DNA from: Herbaspirillum sp.
GTDB lineage: Bacteria > Pseudomonadota > Gammaproteobacteria > Burkholderiales > Burkholderiaceae_D
Length of the DNA stretch: 64,000 bases
NCBI RefSeq assembly: GCF_017744395.1
Contig: NZ_JAGIBI010000001.1
Location: 1,116,001 to 1,180,000 of the forward strand
Reading direction: 5' to 3'
Both the position numbers and the translations under genes were made by a program. Below, in pieces: positions 37,522 through 48,252 of this stretch; the stretch's first letter is position 1; every line of letters starts with the position of its first letter. Below the pieces are notes generated by a model. It was given only the letters and a program-made list of their open reading frames with translations. It ran no database searches and was not told the origin of the DNA.

Positions 37522-39093
37522 TTACTTGGCGAATTCGATGTTCTCGAATTCGTAAGCCTGGTCAGGCATCACATAAATGCCCTTCAGGTTCTTGGCGCGT
37601 GCGTACAACAGCTTTTCAGTGACCAGGAAGGCCCACGGGGCGTCCTTCCAGATTTCCTGTTGGGCCTCCTTGTACAGCGCTTCCTTCTCCTTGCGGTCGG
37701 TCACGGTCAAGGCCTTGGCGATGGCGCTGTCGACCTTGTCGCTCTTGTAATAGGCGGTGTTGAACAGGCGCGGCGGGAAGGATTCGGAAGCCAGCAGCGG
37801 ACGCAGGCCCCAGTCGGCTTCACCGGTCGAGGAAGACCAGCCGACGTAGAACAGGCGGATAGGAGCAGTAGCCGGATCCTGCCAGCTTTCCACGCGCTCC
37901 ACGCGCTGGCCGGCTTCCAGGGCCTGGATCTTGGTCTTGATGCCGACCTGGGCCAGTTGCTGCTGCAGGAACTGGATCACCTTCACCGCGGTAGTGTGGG
38001 TATAGGCGGACCACAGTTCGGTTTCGAAGCCGTTCGGATAACCGGCTTCAGCCAGCAGCGCCTTGGCCTTCTTCACGTCGTACGGCCAGGCGCCGCTCTT
38101 GTAGGCATAGTCCACACCTTGCGGCAGCACGCCTTCCATCGGCACGGCGTAACCATTGAACGCCACCTTGGCCAGCGCCTGCTTGTTGATGGCGTAGTTG
38201 ATCGCCTCGCGCACCTTGGGGTTGTCGAACGGTTTCTGCTTGACGTTCATCGACATATAGCGCTGGATGATCGACGGACCCGCGACCACGTCCAGGTTGC
38301 CCTTGCTCTTGAGCAGGTCGGCCTGTTCATAGGGCAGCGGATAGGTGAACTGGGCTTCGCCGGTCTGCATCATGGCGGCGCGCGAATTGTTGTCGACCAC
38401 CGGCTTCCACAGGATTTCGTCGATCTTGGGATAGCCCTGCTTCCAGTAGCCGTCGAACTTGGCTACCTTCAGGTAGTCGGTCTGCTTCCACTCGACGAAC
38501 TTGAACGGGCCGGTGCCGACCGGATGGAAGGCGATGTCCTTGTTGCCGTACTGCTTCAGCGCGGCCGGCGAAATCATCACCGCCGAGGGGTGGGCCAGCA
38601 CGTTGATGAAGGCCGAGAACGGCTCCTTCAGCGTGACCTTGACCGTGTAGTCGTTCAGGATCTCGGTCTTGGCGATGCGGTTGAACAGGTTATAGCGCTT
38701 GAGCTTGTTCTCCGGGTTGGTGACGCGGTCGAACACGGCCTTCACCGCATCGGCCTTGAAGGTGGTGCCGTCATGGAACTTCACACCTTGCTTCAGGCGG
38801 AAGGTGTACTCCAGGCCATCCTTGCTGACCAGGTAGCCTTCAGCCAGCACCGGGATCAGCTTCATGTCCTTGTCGAAGCCGAACAGGCCCTGGTAGAAGG
38901 ACTTGGTCACCGACAGCGACAGCGTGTCGTTGGCGTCATACGGGTCCATCGTGGTGAAGGTCGATGCCACCGCGACGGTCGCGGTCTTGGCGGCGAAAGC
39001 GTTGGCCGCGCCGAATTGCATGGCTGCACCCAGGGTGCCCATGGCCAACCATTTGGCAGCGGTCATGGCTTTCATTTTTGCGGTTGCGGACAT
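37522..39093 (-). CDS. gsiB: glutathione-type ABC transporter, periplasmic binding protein
   Basis: A 523-residue SBP family 5 protein. The signal peptide ends near residue 34 (ANAFA-A) without lipobox, so the protein is soluble. Conserved segments are [50 protein letters not shown] and [14 protein letters not shown]. It feeds GsiC/GsiD. In this operon the companion peptidases suggest that beta-aspartyl, beta- or D-amino-acid peptides are likely ligands besides, or instead of, glutathione. Confidence 0.93.
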   Translation of the reverse strand: MSATAKMKAMTAAKWLAMGTLGAAMQFGAANAFAAKTATVAVASTFTTMDPYDANDTLSLSVTKSFYQGLFGFDKDMKLIPVLAEGYLVSKDGLEYTFRLKQGVKFHDGTTFKADAVKAVFDRVTNPENKLKRYNLFNRIAKTEILNDYTVKVTLKEPFSAFINVLAHPSAVMISPAALKQYGNKDIAFHPVGTGPFKFVEWKQTDYLKVAKFDGYWKQGYPKIDEILWKPVVDNNSRAAMMQTGEAQFTYPLPYEQADLLKSKGNLDVVAGPSIIQRYMSMNVKQKPFDNPKVREAINYAINKQALAKVAFNGYAVPMEGVLPQGVDYAYKSGAWPYDVKKAKALLAEAGYPNGFETELWSAYTHTTAVKVIQFLQQQLAQVGIKTKIQALEAGQRVERVESWQDPATAPIRLFYVGWSSSTGEADWGLRPLLASESFPPRLFNTAYYKSDKVDSAIAKALTVTDRKEKEALYKEAQQEIWKDAPWAFLVTEKLLYARAKNLKGIYVMPDQAYEFENIEFAK

Positions 39094-39190
39094 CTGTCTC
39101 TCCTGATCAGTGACTGTGTGGTTGATACTGCCTGTTGCGCTACTTGGATGACTTCATTTACTGCAAACACTCAAACACTACTACCGGCAA

Positions 39191-41044
<1,854 letters not shown>

Positions 41045-41068
41045 TTCTCGTTTCTCCTGCTCGCCTGC

Positions 41069-42067
41069 TTATTGCTCAGCCTGGTAGATCGCCGTTACCG
41101 GCGTCTGCTCTCCGCGCCCATAGGCGCGGTACATGCCTTCGGTGTTGAAGGGCAGCGCCAGGTTGCCCTGCGCATCGAGCGCAATCAGCCCCCCGCGCCC
41201 GCCCACCAACGGCAGCAACTGGAACACCACCTTCTCGGCCGCCTGCTGCAAGGTATCGCCAGCGTAGGCCATGCGCGCGGCCACATCATAGCTGGCGGCG
41301 GTGCGCATGAACGCCTCGCCGGTGCCGGTGGCCGACACCGCCGCGGTCGAATTGGAAGCGTAGCAGCCGGCCCCGATCAGCGGCGAATCGCCGACGCGGC
41401 CGGGCTGCTTGTTGGTGATGCCGCCGGTCGAGGTGGCGGCGGCCAGGTTGCCGAACCTGTCCAGCGCCACGGCGCCGACGGTGCCGAACTTGTTGTCGGG
41501 GTCGATCGGCGCCTTTTCGCCTTTCACGGCCTCGTCGCCCTTGTGGGCGAAGGCGAAGGAAGCGGCGTCATGGTCCAGCATGGCCCGGCTCTGGCCGCGC
41601 ACGCGCAACCATTGCTGATGGCGGGCATCGGTATGGAAATAGCCGGGCTCGGCAGTCGCCACCCCGTTCCTGGCGGCGAAGGCTTCCGCCCCCTGGCCGA
41701 CCAGCAGCACATGCTCGCTCTTTTCCATCACCGCGCGCGCGGCCAGCACCGGATTGCGGATATTGGTGACGCAGGCCACCGCGCCGGCGGCCAGGTCGAC
41801 GCCGTTCATCACGCTGGCGTCCAGCTCATGCTTGCCCTCGCTGGTGTACACCGCGCCGTGCCCGGCGTTGAACAGCGGGCAGTCTTCCAGCAGGCGCACC
41901 GCCTCGGTCACCGCTTCCAGCGCCGAGCCGCCGGCATTGAGCACGGCCTGGCCGGCGCCGACGATGTCGGCCAGCGCCCGGTGGTAGCGCGCTTCTTCTT
42001 CAGCGCTCAGGGAATCGCGGGAAATGGTGCCGGCGCCGCCATGGATGGCGATGACAGGAGTATTCAT
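41069..42067 (-). CDS. iaaA: isoaspartyl peptidase / L-asparaginase (plant type)
   Basis: Ntn-hydrolase that cleaves beta-aspartyl dipeptides and asparagine. The 332-residue precursor should self-cleave between Gly195 and Thr196 ([13 protein letters not shown]), exposing Thr196 as nucleophile. [12 protein letters not shown] at the start, [21 protein letters not shown] and the [23 protein letters not shown] substrate loop are all typical. Its ATG overlaps the rpiR stop by 4 bases (ATGA), so the two are coupled. Beta-Asp-Arg from cyanophycin and isoaspartyl peptides from damaged proteins are plausible substrates. Confidence 0.94.
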   Translation of the reverse strand: MNTPVIAIHGGAGTISRDSLSAEEEARYHRALADIVGAGQAVLNAGGSALEAVTEAVRLLEDCPLFNAGHGAVYTSEGKHELDASVMNGVDLAAGAVACVTNIRNPVLAARAVMEKSEHVLLVGQGAEAFAARNGVATAEPGYFHTDARHQQWLRVRGQSRAMLDHDAASFAFAHKGDEAVKGEKAPIDPDNKFGTVGAVALDRFGNLAAATSTGGITNKQPGRVGDSPLIGAGCYASNSTAAVSATGTGEAFMRTAASYDVAARMAYAGDTLQQAAEKVVFQLLPLVGGRGGLIALDAQGNLALPFNTEGMYRAYGRGEQTPVTAIYQAEQ

Positions 42068-43038
42068 GCTTTCGTCTTTCCTTTGGATCTGGCGGCAGGC
42101 TTGCCCACCGGGGTCGTTCCTGCGCGCTGCTGCTGCGGCAGGTAAAGCCACGGCAACACGAATTCGGTCATTTGCGATGCCGCCTGCACCGACCGGCTGG
42201 CGCGATGCGCGACCGCGTCGCACAGCGCCTGGATCAGGATCAGCGCGGCCGCGTCGGAGGTCGGCGAGAGCTTGCGGTCGGTCTGCGCGAAGATCGTCAC
42301 ATCGGCCAGCGGCACCAGCGGCGAGCCGGGCACATCGGTGATGGCGAGGATTTTCGCGCCCTTTTCCACCGCGCGCTGGGTCAGCAGGATGGTGTCGGCG
42401 GCATAGCGCGGAAACACCATCGGGATCACCAGGTCGCGGCTATCGAGCTTGAAGAACTGGCGGCCGGCCTGCGACGGGCCGCCCGCCAGCGCCACCGACG
42501 ACACGGTGCGCACATAGGGCTCCAGCGCGTGCGCCATCAGCCCGGTCAGGTAGGCGGAAGCGCCGAAGCCGGTCACGAAGATGCGCTCGGCGGCCAGGAT
42601 CATGTCCACCGCCTGCTCGCATTGTTCGGGCAGCAGCATGCGGCGGGTGGCCTCGATGTTGTGGATGTCGTTCTCGAACGCGGCGGCCATGATCTCGGCG
42701 CTGGTGGCCGGGCGCTGCACTTCGTTGCGCAGCTTTTCGACCGGCGCCAGCGTAGTCTCGAAATCGGACACCAGCGCGGCGCGCAGCGAAGCGTAGCCGT
42801 CGAAGCCCAGCGCATGGGCGAAGCGGTTGGCGGTGGCGACCGAGACGCCGGCCGCTTCCGACAGCTCGTCGATGGTCATGGTGGCGGCGCGGAACGGATT
42901 GCCCAGCACGTAGTCGGCCGTCTTGCGGTGCGACTTGGACAACTGCGGATACAGCTTGCCCACGGTCTGCGCCACTGCGCCCGCGCCTTGCAGCATGATG
43001 TTTTTCGGCTGTTGCGCCACAGTCCGCCTCGGTCCCAT
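42064..43038 (-). CDS. MurR/RpiR-family transcriptional regulator
   Basis: A 324-residue regulator with an RpiR-type helix-turn-helix (about 25-100; MTIDELSEAAGVSVATANRFAHALGF) and a C-terminal SIS domain (about 140-280; ILAAERIFVTGFGASAYLTG). SIS domains bind phosphosugars in many members, but here the operon encodes peptide uptake and cleavage, so the effector may be different. It is the first gene of the leftward operon and very likely represses its own promoter through the palindrome at 43085. A second ATG at codon 15 is an alternative start. Confidence 0.9.
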   Translation of the reverse strand: MGPRRTVAQQPKNIMLQGAGAVAQTVGKLYPQLSKSHRKTADYVLGNPFRAATMTIDELSEAAGVSVATANRFAHALGFDGYASLRAALVSDFETTLAPVEKLRNEVQRPATSAEIMAAAFENDIHNIEATRRMLLPEQCEQAVDMILAAERIFVTGFGASAYLTGLMAHALEPYVRTVSSVALAGGPSQAGRQFFKLDSRDLVIPMVFPRYAADTILLTQRAVEKGAKILAITDVPGSPLVPLADVTIFAQTDRKLSPTSDAAALILIQALCDAVAHRASRSVQAASQMTEFVLPWLYLPQQQRAGTTPVGKPAARSKGKTKA

Positions 43039-43084
43039 GAAAGTGTTTTTTATCGGTGCCTCGCAGACTTCCTGCCTGCAAGAA

Positions 43085-43106
43085 AAATGTAAATATATTT
43101 ACATTT
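43085..43106. promoter_or_regulatory. 22-bp perfect palindrome, candidate RpiR operator
   Basis: Half-sites AAATGTAAATA and TATTTACATTT meet without a spacer. The core TGTAAAT..ATTTACA has the form of operators bound by RpiR/HexR-type regulators. It lies 47 bases before the rpiR start and covers the -10 element of the predicted promoter. Confidence 0.8.
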
Positions 43107-43120
43107 CATTTGCGAGTAAA
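43092..43120 (-). promoter_or_regulatory. predicted sigma70 promoter of the rpiR-iaaA-gsi operon
   Basis: On the minus strand: -35 TTTACT (43120-43115), a 17-base spacer and -10 TATATT (43097-43092). The -10 lies wholly inside the palindrome at 43085, an arrangement expected for steric repression. Confidence 0.65.
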
Positions 43121-43335
43121 GAAAAAATACTTTCAAAAACAAAATATCGATATATGCACCAGAAATAACAGCAAAAGGCTTCCAGATGCACCGTTATCGC
43201 TGCATTTTTTATCGCACCGCACCAAAATGAGAAGCTGCCGGAGCAGGCTGCAATGGATAAAATACGCTCCTTTGCAGGTATGTGGAATAGTGCGATTTTC
43301 ATACCTGCGCTCCATCTTCCCACCGCCCCTGCATC

Positions 43336-44271
43336 ATGAACATCCGCTTCCTGGAAACCTTCGTCTGGCTGGCCAAGCTACGCAACTTCCGCCTGACCGC
43401 CGAACGCCTGCACACCACGCAAGCGGCCGTCTCCAGCCGCATCGCCTCGCTCGAGCAGGACTTCGGCGTGCGCCTGTTCGACCGCAGCGCGCGCGAGGTA
43501 GCGCTGACCGCCGACGGCAGCAAGGCGCTGGTGTATGCGGAACGCATGGTCAAGCTCATGCGCGAGATGAAGGACGACATGTCCGACAAGCAGGTCTACG
43601 CCGGCGTGATCCGCATCGGCGTGATCGAGTCCATCGTGCATAGCTGGTTCCCCGATTTCCTCGGCCGCCTGCACAAGGCCTTCCCGCGCCTGCAGATCGA
43701 GATCGCCAGCGACACCACCATCCACCTGCACGAGCAATTCAGCAAGGGCAACCTCGACCTGGTGCTGCAGGCCGAGCCGGTGATCGGCCCGCAGGTCAGC
43801 AATATCGCGCTGTGCGAATTCCCGATGCGCTGGGTCGGCAGCCCCAAGCTCGATATCGGCAGCGAGACGCTGACGCTGTCCGACCTTGCCGCCTTCCCGG
43901 TGGTCAGCTTCGCGCGCAACTCCGGCCCGCATGCGGTAATCGAGCGCATGTTCTCCAGCAGCGAGCGCAACAACCTGCACATCAACTGCATCGCCTCGGT
44001 GGCCACCATGATCCGGCTGGTCACCGACGGCTTCGGCATCGCGGCGGTGCCGCCGGCCATCATCCAGCGCGAACTCAATGAAGAGATATTGCACCTGCTG
44101 CGGGTCGATACCGAATTCCCGGCGCTGGCCATGGTCGCCTGCTTCCGCTCGGACCATGAGAATCCGCTGACCGAAACCGTGGCCCGCATCGCCCAGGAAA
44201 CCGCCTCCGATTTCGCACTCAATTGGGGACACGAGATCGCACGCCTGCCCTCTTCCCTGGCTGCAGGCTGA
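43336..44271 (+). CDS. LysR-family transcriptional regulator
   Basis: A 311-residue regulator. The N-terminal winged helix (1-60; RFLETFVWLAKLRNFRLTAERLHTTQAAVSSRIASLEQ) is followed by a two-lobed ligand domain (about 92-295). Divergent from the rpiR operon across 297 AT-rich bases, and upstream in the same direction as the MFS, DUF2848 and amidase genes. It more probably controls that catabolic cluster through the 261-base gap before the MFS gene. Confidence 0.92.
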   Translation: MNIRFLETFVWLAKLRNFRLTAERLHTTQAAVSSRIASLEQDFGVRLFDRSAREVALTADGSKALVYAERMVKLMREMKDDMSDKQVYAGVIRIGVIESIVHSWFPDFLGRLHKAFPRLQIEIASDTTIHLHEQFSKGNLDLVLQAEPVIGPQVSNIALCEFPMRWVGSPKLDIGSETLTLSDLAAFPVVSFARNSGPHAVIERMFSSSERNNLHINCIASVATMIRLVTDGFGIAAVPPAIIQRELNEEILHLLRVDTEFPALAMVACFRSDHENPLTETVARIAQETASDFALNWGHEIARLPSSLAAG

Positions 44272-44532
44272 ATTCCCGCGCCGCAGCACGGCACCAACAT
44301 GCGGCGTCGCGCGCCCCGCTTTTGCTCATAAGATTTTTCAATCAATCCTGTTCAGATTTTCTTGTTGGACAGCGTCCCTCCCTCATCCCCATACTGAATT
44401 AAGACCGGCATCCGCCTGGCGCCATCGCATGCGCCGGGCAATCACAAGAATCCGACCGGCTCAGCACACTGTCCAGACATCCGCGCGCCGCCGCAAACCG
44501 GCTCGGCTCATCAACAATTAGGGAGGTAATGC

Positions 44533-45849
44533 ATGTCTTATTCCACATCCGCCGCGCTCGATCCGGTTTCCGGCGCCGACGGCAACGCATCCGAGATGGA
44601 TGCCACCTATCGCAAGGTCGCCTGGCGGCTGATCCCGTTCCTGGTCTTCCTGTTCGTGCTGGCCTGGATCGACCGCGTCAACGTCGGCTTCGCCAAGCTG
44701 CAGATGCTGCAGGACCTGCAATTCTCGGAAGCCGTCTACGGCCTGGGCGCCGGCATCTTCTTCATCGGCTACTTCCTGTTCGAAGTGCCCAGCAACCTGC
44801 TGCTGGAAAAGATCGGCGCGCGCAAGACCCTGGCGCGCATCACCATCCTGTGGGGGCTGGCCTCGATGGCGATGGCCTATGTCACCACGCCAACCACCTT
44901 CTACATCCTGCGCTTCCTGCTGGGCGTGTTCGAAGCCGGCTTCTTCCCCGGCGTGGTGCTGTACCTGACCTACTGGTTCCCGGCCCGGCGCCGCGCCCGC
45001 GTCAACGGCCTGTTCATGACCTCGTTCGCCATCGCCGGCGCCGTCGGCGGCCCGATCGCCGGCCTCATCATGAGCGGCATGGAAGGTGTCGGCCACCTGG
45101 CCAACTGGCAGTGGCTGTTCATTCTCGAAGGCATCCCCTCGCTGCTGGCCGGCTTCGCTGTGCTGGCCTGGCTGCCGGAAAAACCGGCCAACGCCAAGTG
45201 GCTGTCCGAGGCCGAAAAGAACGCCTTGACGCAAACCCTGGCCGCTGAAAACAGCGCACCCGGCAAGCACCTCTCGTTCAAGGACGCCTGCGCCAACTAC
45301 CGCGTGTGGATCTGCGCCGCCGTCTACTTCTGCGTGGTCAGCGGCAACGCCACCATCGCGTTCTGGGCGCCGTCGATCATCAAGGAGATCGGCATCAAGG
45401 GCAACCTGCAGATCGGCCTGATCTCGGCCATCCCCTTCATCGCCGGCACGCTGGCCATGGTGTGGAACGGCATCCATTCCGACAAGACCGGCGAGCGCCG
45501 CATGCATAGCGCCGTCGCCACGCTGATCGCCTGTATCGGCCTGGTCGCCACCGGCATGACGCTGGGCAACGCCGCCATCGCTCTGTGCTCGCTGACGGTT
45601 GCCGCCATCGGCATCCTGGCCGCGTTCCCGGTGTTCTGGTCGATCCCGGCCGCATTCCTGGCCGGCACCGCGGCCGCCGGCGGCATCGCGCTGATCAACT
45701 CGATCGGCAACCTGGCCGGCTTCGTGGCGCCGTACATGATCGGCGCCCTGAAGACCAGCACCGGCTCCCTGTCTTCCGGCCTGTACTTCGTGGCCGCGCT
45801 CGAATTCCTCGCCAGTTTCCTGGTGGTGGTGTTCGTCAAGAAGCAGTAA
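44533..45849 (+). CDS. MFS transporter, anion:cation symporter family
   Basis: A 438-residue inner-membrane transporter with 12 helices. The helix-1 region FLVFLFVLAWIDRVNVGFAKLQM and FEVPSNLLLEKIGARKTLARI are typical of the ACS group (tartrate, phthalate, glucarate and hydroxy-acid carriers). A near-perfect GGAGGT ribosome binding site lies 5 bases before the ATG. With the DUF2848 and amidase genes downstream it probably imports the substrate of their pathway, likely an organic acid or amide. Confidence 0.92.
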   Translation: MSYSTSAALDPVSGADGNASEMDATYRKVAWRLIPFLVFLFVLAWIDRVNVGFAKLQMLQDLQFSEAVYGLGAGIFFIGYFLFEVPSNLLLEKIGARKTLARITILWGLASMAMAYVTTPTTFYILRFLLGVFEAGFFPGVVLYLTYWFPARRRARVNGLFMTSFAIAGAVGGPIAGLIMSGMEGVGHLANWQWLFILEGIPSLLAGFAVLAWLPEKPANAKWLSEAEKNALTQTLAAENSAPGKHLSFKDACANYRVWICAAVYFCVVSGNATIAFWAPSIIKEIGIKGNLQIGLISAIPFIAGTLAMVWNGIHSDKTGERRMHSAVATLIACIGLVATGMTLGNAAIALCSLTVAAIGILAAFPVFWSIPAAFLAGTAAAGGIALINSIGNLAGFVAPYMIGALKTSTGSLSSGLYFVAALEFLASFLVVVFVKKQ

Positions 45850-45920
45850 GCATTTTCCCGCCGGAGCCACCTTTGGTTCCGGCGTTTGATTCACGCAATC
45901 GTTATTGTGAAGTGACCGTC

Positions 45921-46604
45921 ATGAAGCTTTCTTTCTCCCTCCCCGACAACGGCGCCGGCACCATCATTGCCGACATCCATACCCTGGTCATCGCCGGCTG
46001 GGCCGGCCGCGACATGGCCGCCATCGAACACCACATCGAAGAGCTGGAAGCGCTGGGCATCTCGCGCCCCAGCGCGGTGCCGCTGTTCTACCGCGTCTCG
46101 GCCAACCAGCTCACGCAGGAAAAGGACGTGCAGGTGCTGGGCGGCGAATCCTCCGGCGAAGTCGAAACCTTCGTCTTCAACGCCGGCGGCGAGCTGTATG
46201 TCTCGATCGCCTCCGACCACACCGACCGCAAGCTGGAAGCGCACAGCGTGGCCTTCTCCAAGCAAGCCTGCGTCAAGCCGGTCGGCGCCGCCGCCTGGAA
46301 ACTGGCCGATGTGGTCGATTATTGGGATGAGCTGGTGATCCGCTCCTGGATCGAAGAGAACGGCGCCGCCGTGCTGTACCAGGAAGGCCCGCTGTCCTCG
46401 CTGCGCACGCCTTCCGACCTGATCGCACGCTTCACCAACGGCCAGGCCATCCTGCCCGAAGGCTGCGGCATGACCTGCGGCACGGTCGGCGCCATCGGCG
46501 GCATCCGTCCGGCGGCCTCCTTCACGATGGAACTGTTCGACCCGCGCCGAGGCCGTTCGCTGCGCCACGGCTATGTGGCGCAGTCGCTGGCCGAAGTTGC
46601 CTGA
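45921..46604 (+). CDS. DUF2848 family protein
   Basis: A 227-residue protein. Typical family segments are LVIAGWAGRDMAAIEHHIEELEALGI, PLFYRVSANQLTQEK, GELYVSIASDHTDRKLEA and LPEGCGMTCGTVGAIGGIRP. The last resembles the core of fumarylacetoacetate-hydrolase-like folds, which bind a divalent metal, but I cannot place catalytic residues. Members are repeatedly found beside amidases and MFS carriers, as here, which suggests a hydrolytic or isomerising step in an acid or amide catabolic route. It follows the MFS gene by 71 bases. Confidence 0.85.
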   Translation: MKLSFSLPDNGAGTIIADIHTLVIAGWAGRDMAAIEHHIEELEALGISRPSAVPLFYRVSANQLTQEKDVQVLGGESSGEVETFVFNAGGELYVSIASDHTDRKLEAHSVAFSKQACVKPVGAAAWKLADVVDYWDELVIRSWIEENGAAVLYQEGPLSSLRTPSDLIARFTNGQAILPEGCGMTCGTVGAIGGIRPAASFTMELFDPRRGRSLRHGYVAQSLAEVA

Positions 46605-46662
46605 GTCGCCTGCGGCAAGCCGCCTGGTACGCTACACTGCACCCTCCATCGACCGCACAACC

Positions 46663-48024
46663 ATGCCGACCATGTATCCCCGCCTATCCCAACTCGCCGC
46701 CGACCTCGACAGCGGCCGCACCACCTCCGTTGCACTGACCGAACAGGCGCTGGCGAAAATCGCCGACGCCAGCGGCGAAGGCGCGCGCGTCTTCACCAGC
46801 GTCTACGCCGACCAGGCGCGCGCCGCCGCGCAAGCTGCCGACACGCTGCGCGCGGCCGGCCTGCGCCGCTCGCCCATCGACGGCCTGCCGGTCTCGGTCA
46901 AGGACTTGTTCGACGTAGCCGGCGAGGCCACGCTGGCCGGCTCGGTGGTGCTGCGCGGCAAACCGGCCGCCGCCGCCAATGCGGTGGTGGTGCAGAACCT
47001 GATCAATGCCGGCGCCGTCGTCATCGGCAAGACCAATATGACCGAGTTCGCTTATTCGGGACTCGGCATCAACCCGCACTACGGCACCCCGCAGAACGCC
47101 TGGCAGCGCGGCGTGGACGGCGGCCGCATTCCCGGCGGCTCGTCCTCGGGCGCGGCGGTCTCGGTGACCGACGGCATGGCCTGCGCCGCCATCGGCTCGG
47201 ATACCGGCGGTTCGGTGCGCATCCCCTCCGCCCTCAACGGCCTGACCGGCTTCAAGCCGACCGCCTCGCGGGTCTCGATGAAGGGCGTGCTGCCGTTGTC
47301 GCAATACCTGGATTCGATCGGCCCGCTGGCGGCCTCGGTCGAGTGCTGCGCCATCATGGACGCGGTGCTGTCCGGCGCAGATTACTTCGCCCCGATTGCC
47401 CATCCGCTGCGTGGCCTGCGCCTGCTGGCGCCGACCAATGTGGTGCTGGACGGCATGGATGAGCAAGTCGGCGCGGCCTACCAGGCGGCGCTGGGCAAAC
47501 TGTCGGCCGCCGGCGCGGTGATCGTCGAGCAGCCGGTGCCGGCCTTCGGCGAACTGGCCGCGATCAATGCCAAGGGCGGCTTTACCGCCGCCGAAGCCTA
47601 CGCCTGGCATCGCGGGCTGATCGCCGAAAACAAGGACGGCTACGACCAGCGCGTGGTTTCGCGCATCCTGCGCGGCAAGGACATGGGCGCGGCCGACCTG
47701 CTGGACGTGATCCATGCCCGCCAGCGCTGGATCGCCAACACCGAGGCGCAGCTGGACGGCTTCGACGCGCTGGTGATGCCGACCGTGCCGGTGGTGGCGC
47801 CCAGGATCGCCGACCTGCAGGCCAGCGACGACGCCTACTACGCCGCCAACGGCCTGATCCTGCGCAACCCGACGCTGATCAATTTCCTCGACGGCTGCGC
47901 CATTTCCCTGCCCTGCCAGCAGCCGGGCGATGCGCCGGTAGGCCTGTCGCTGGCCGCGCCCGGCGGCCAGGACCGCCGTTTGCTGTCGATCGCGCGGGCG
48001 GTCGAAGGCCTGCTGGCCGCCTGA
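46663..48024 (+). CDS. amidase (amidase signature family)
   Basis: A 453-residue hydrolase. The catalytic Ser-cisSer-Lys triad is Lys80 (VSVKDLFDV), Ser160 (GGSSSG) and Ser184 (GSDTGGSVRIP); the 24-residue spacing of the serines equals that in GatA and FAAH. The start MPTMYPRLSQ at 46663 is preferred over a start inside the DUF2848 gene; MYPRL three codons on is possible. The chain lacks the GatA C-terminal Gln-tRNA features, and gatB/gatC are absent, so this is a catabolic amidase. Substrate unknown. Confidence 0.9.
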   Translation: MPTMYPRLSQLAADLDSGRTTSVALTEQALAKIADASGEGARVFTSVYADQARAAAQAADTLRAAGLRRSPIDGLPVSVKDLFDVAGEATLAGSVVLRGKPAAAANAVVVQNLINAGAVVIGKTNMTEFAYSGLGINPHYGTPQNAWQRGVDGGRIPGGSSSGAAVSVTDGMACAAIGSDTGGSVRIPSALNGLTGFKPTASRVSMKGVLPLSQYLDSIGPLAASVECCAIMDAVLSGADYFAPIAHPLRGLRLLAPTNVVLDGMDEQVGAAYQAALGKLSAAGAVIVEQPVPAFGELAAINAKGGFTAAEAYAWHRGLIAENKDGYDQRVVSRILRGKDMGAADLLDVIHARQRWIANTEAQLDGFDALVMPTVPVVAPRIADLQASDDAYYAANGLILRNPTLINFLDGCAISLPCQQPGDAPVGLSLAAPGGQDRRLLSIARAVEGLLAA

Positions 48025-48128
48025 AACAGCGCTCACCGTCCCCTCGCGCCGCCGCCCCGACAACGGCGGCGCACCTCCCTTCCGCGGCCGCGTTCCGGCC
48101 GCCCAGAGCATCATTTCCCACCAGTAAT

Positions 48129-48157
48129 TTTCTGCTTTGCGCAATTTTCATTAGAAT
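48129..48157 (+). promoter_or_regulatory. possible parE promoter
   Basis: -10 TAGAAT (48152-48157) with a weak -35 TTTCTG 17 bases upstream, 96 bases before the parE start. Confidence 0.35.
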
Positions 48158-48252
48158 GCGCAGTTGGCAGCGCCCGCAGGGCGCATGAATACTGTCATTT
48201 TGGCTACACACCGGCCCTGCCGGCCTACCCGACCAGACCCAATCTCACCTGC

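Noticed and set aside
43144..43153. ATATCGATAT palindrome between the RpiR and LysR genes
   Set aside because: Ten bases of AT-rich symmetry are easily expected by chance in this AT-rich gap; not scored as an operator.
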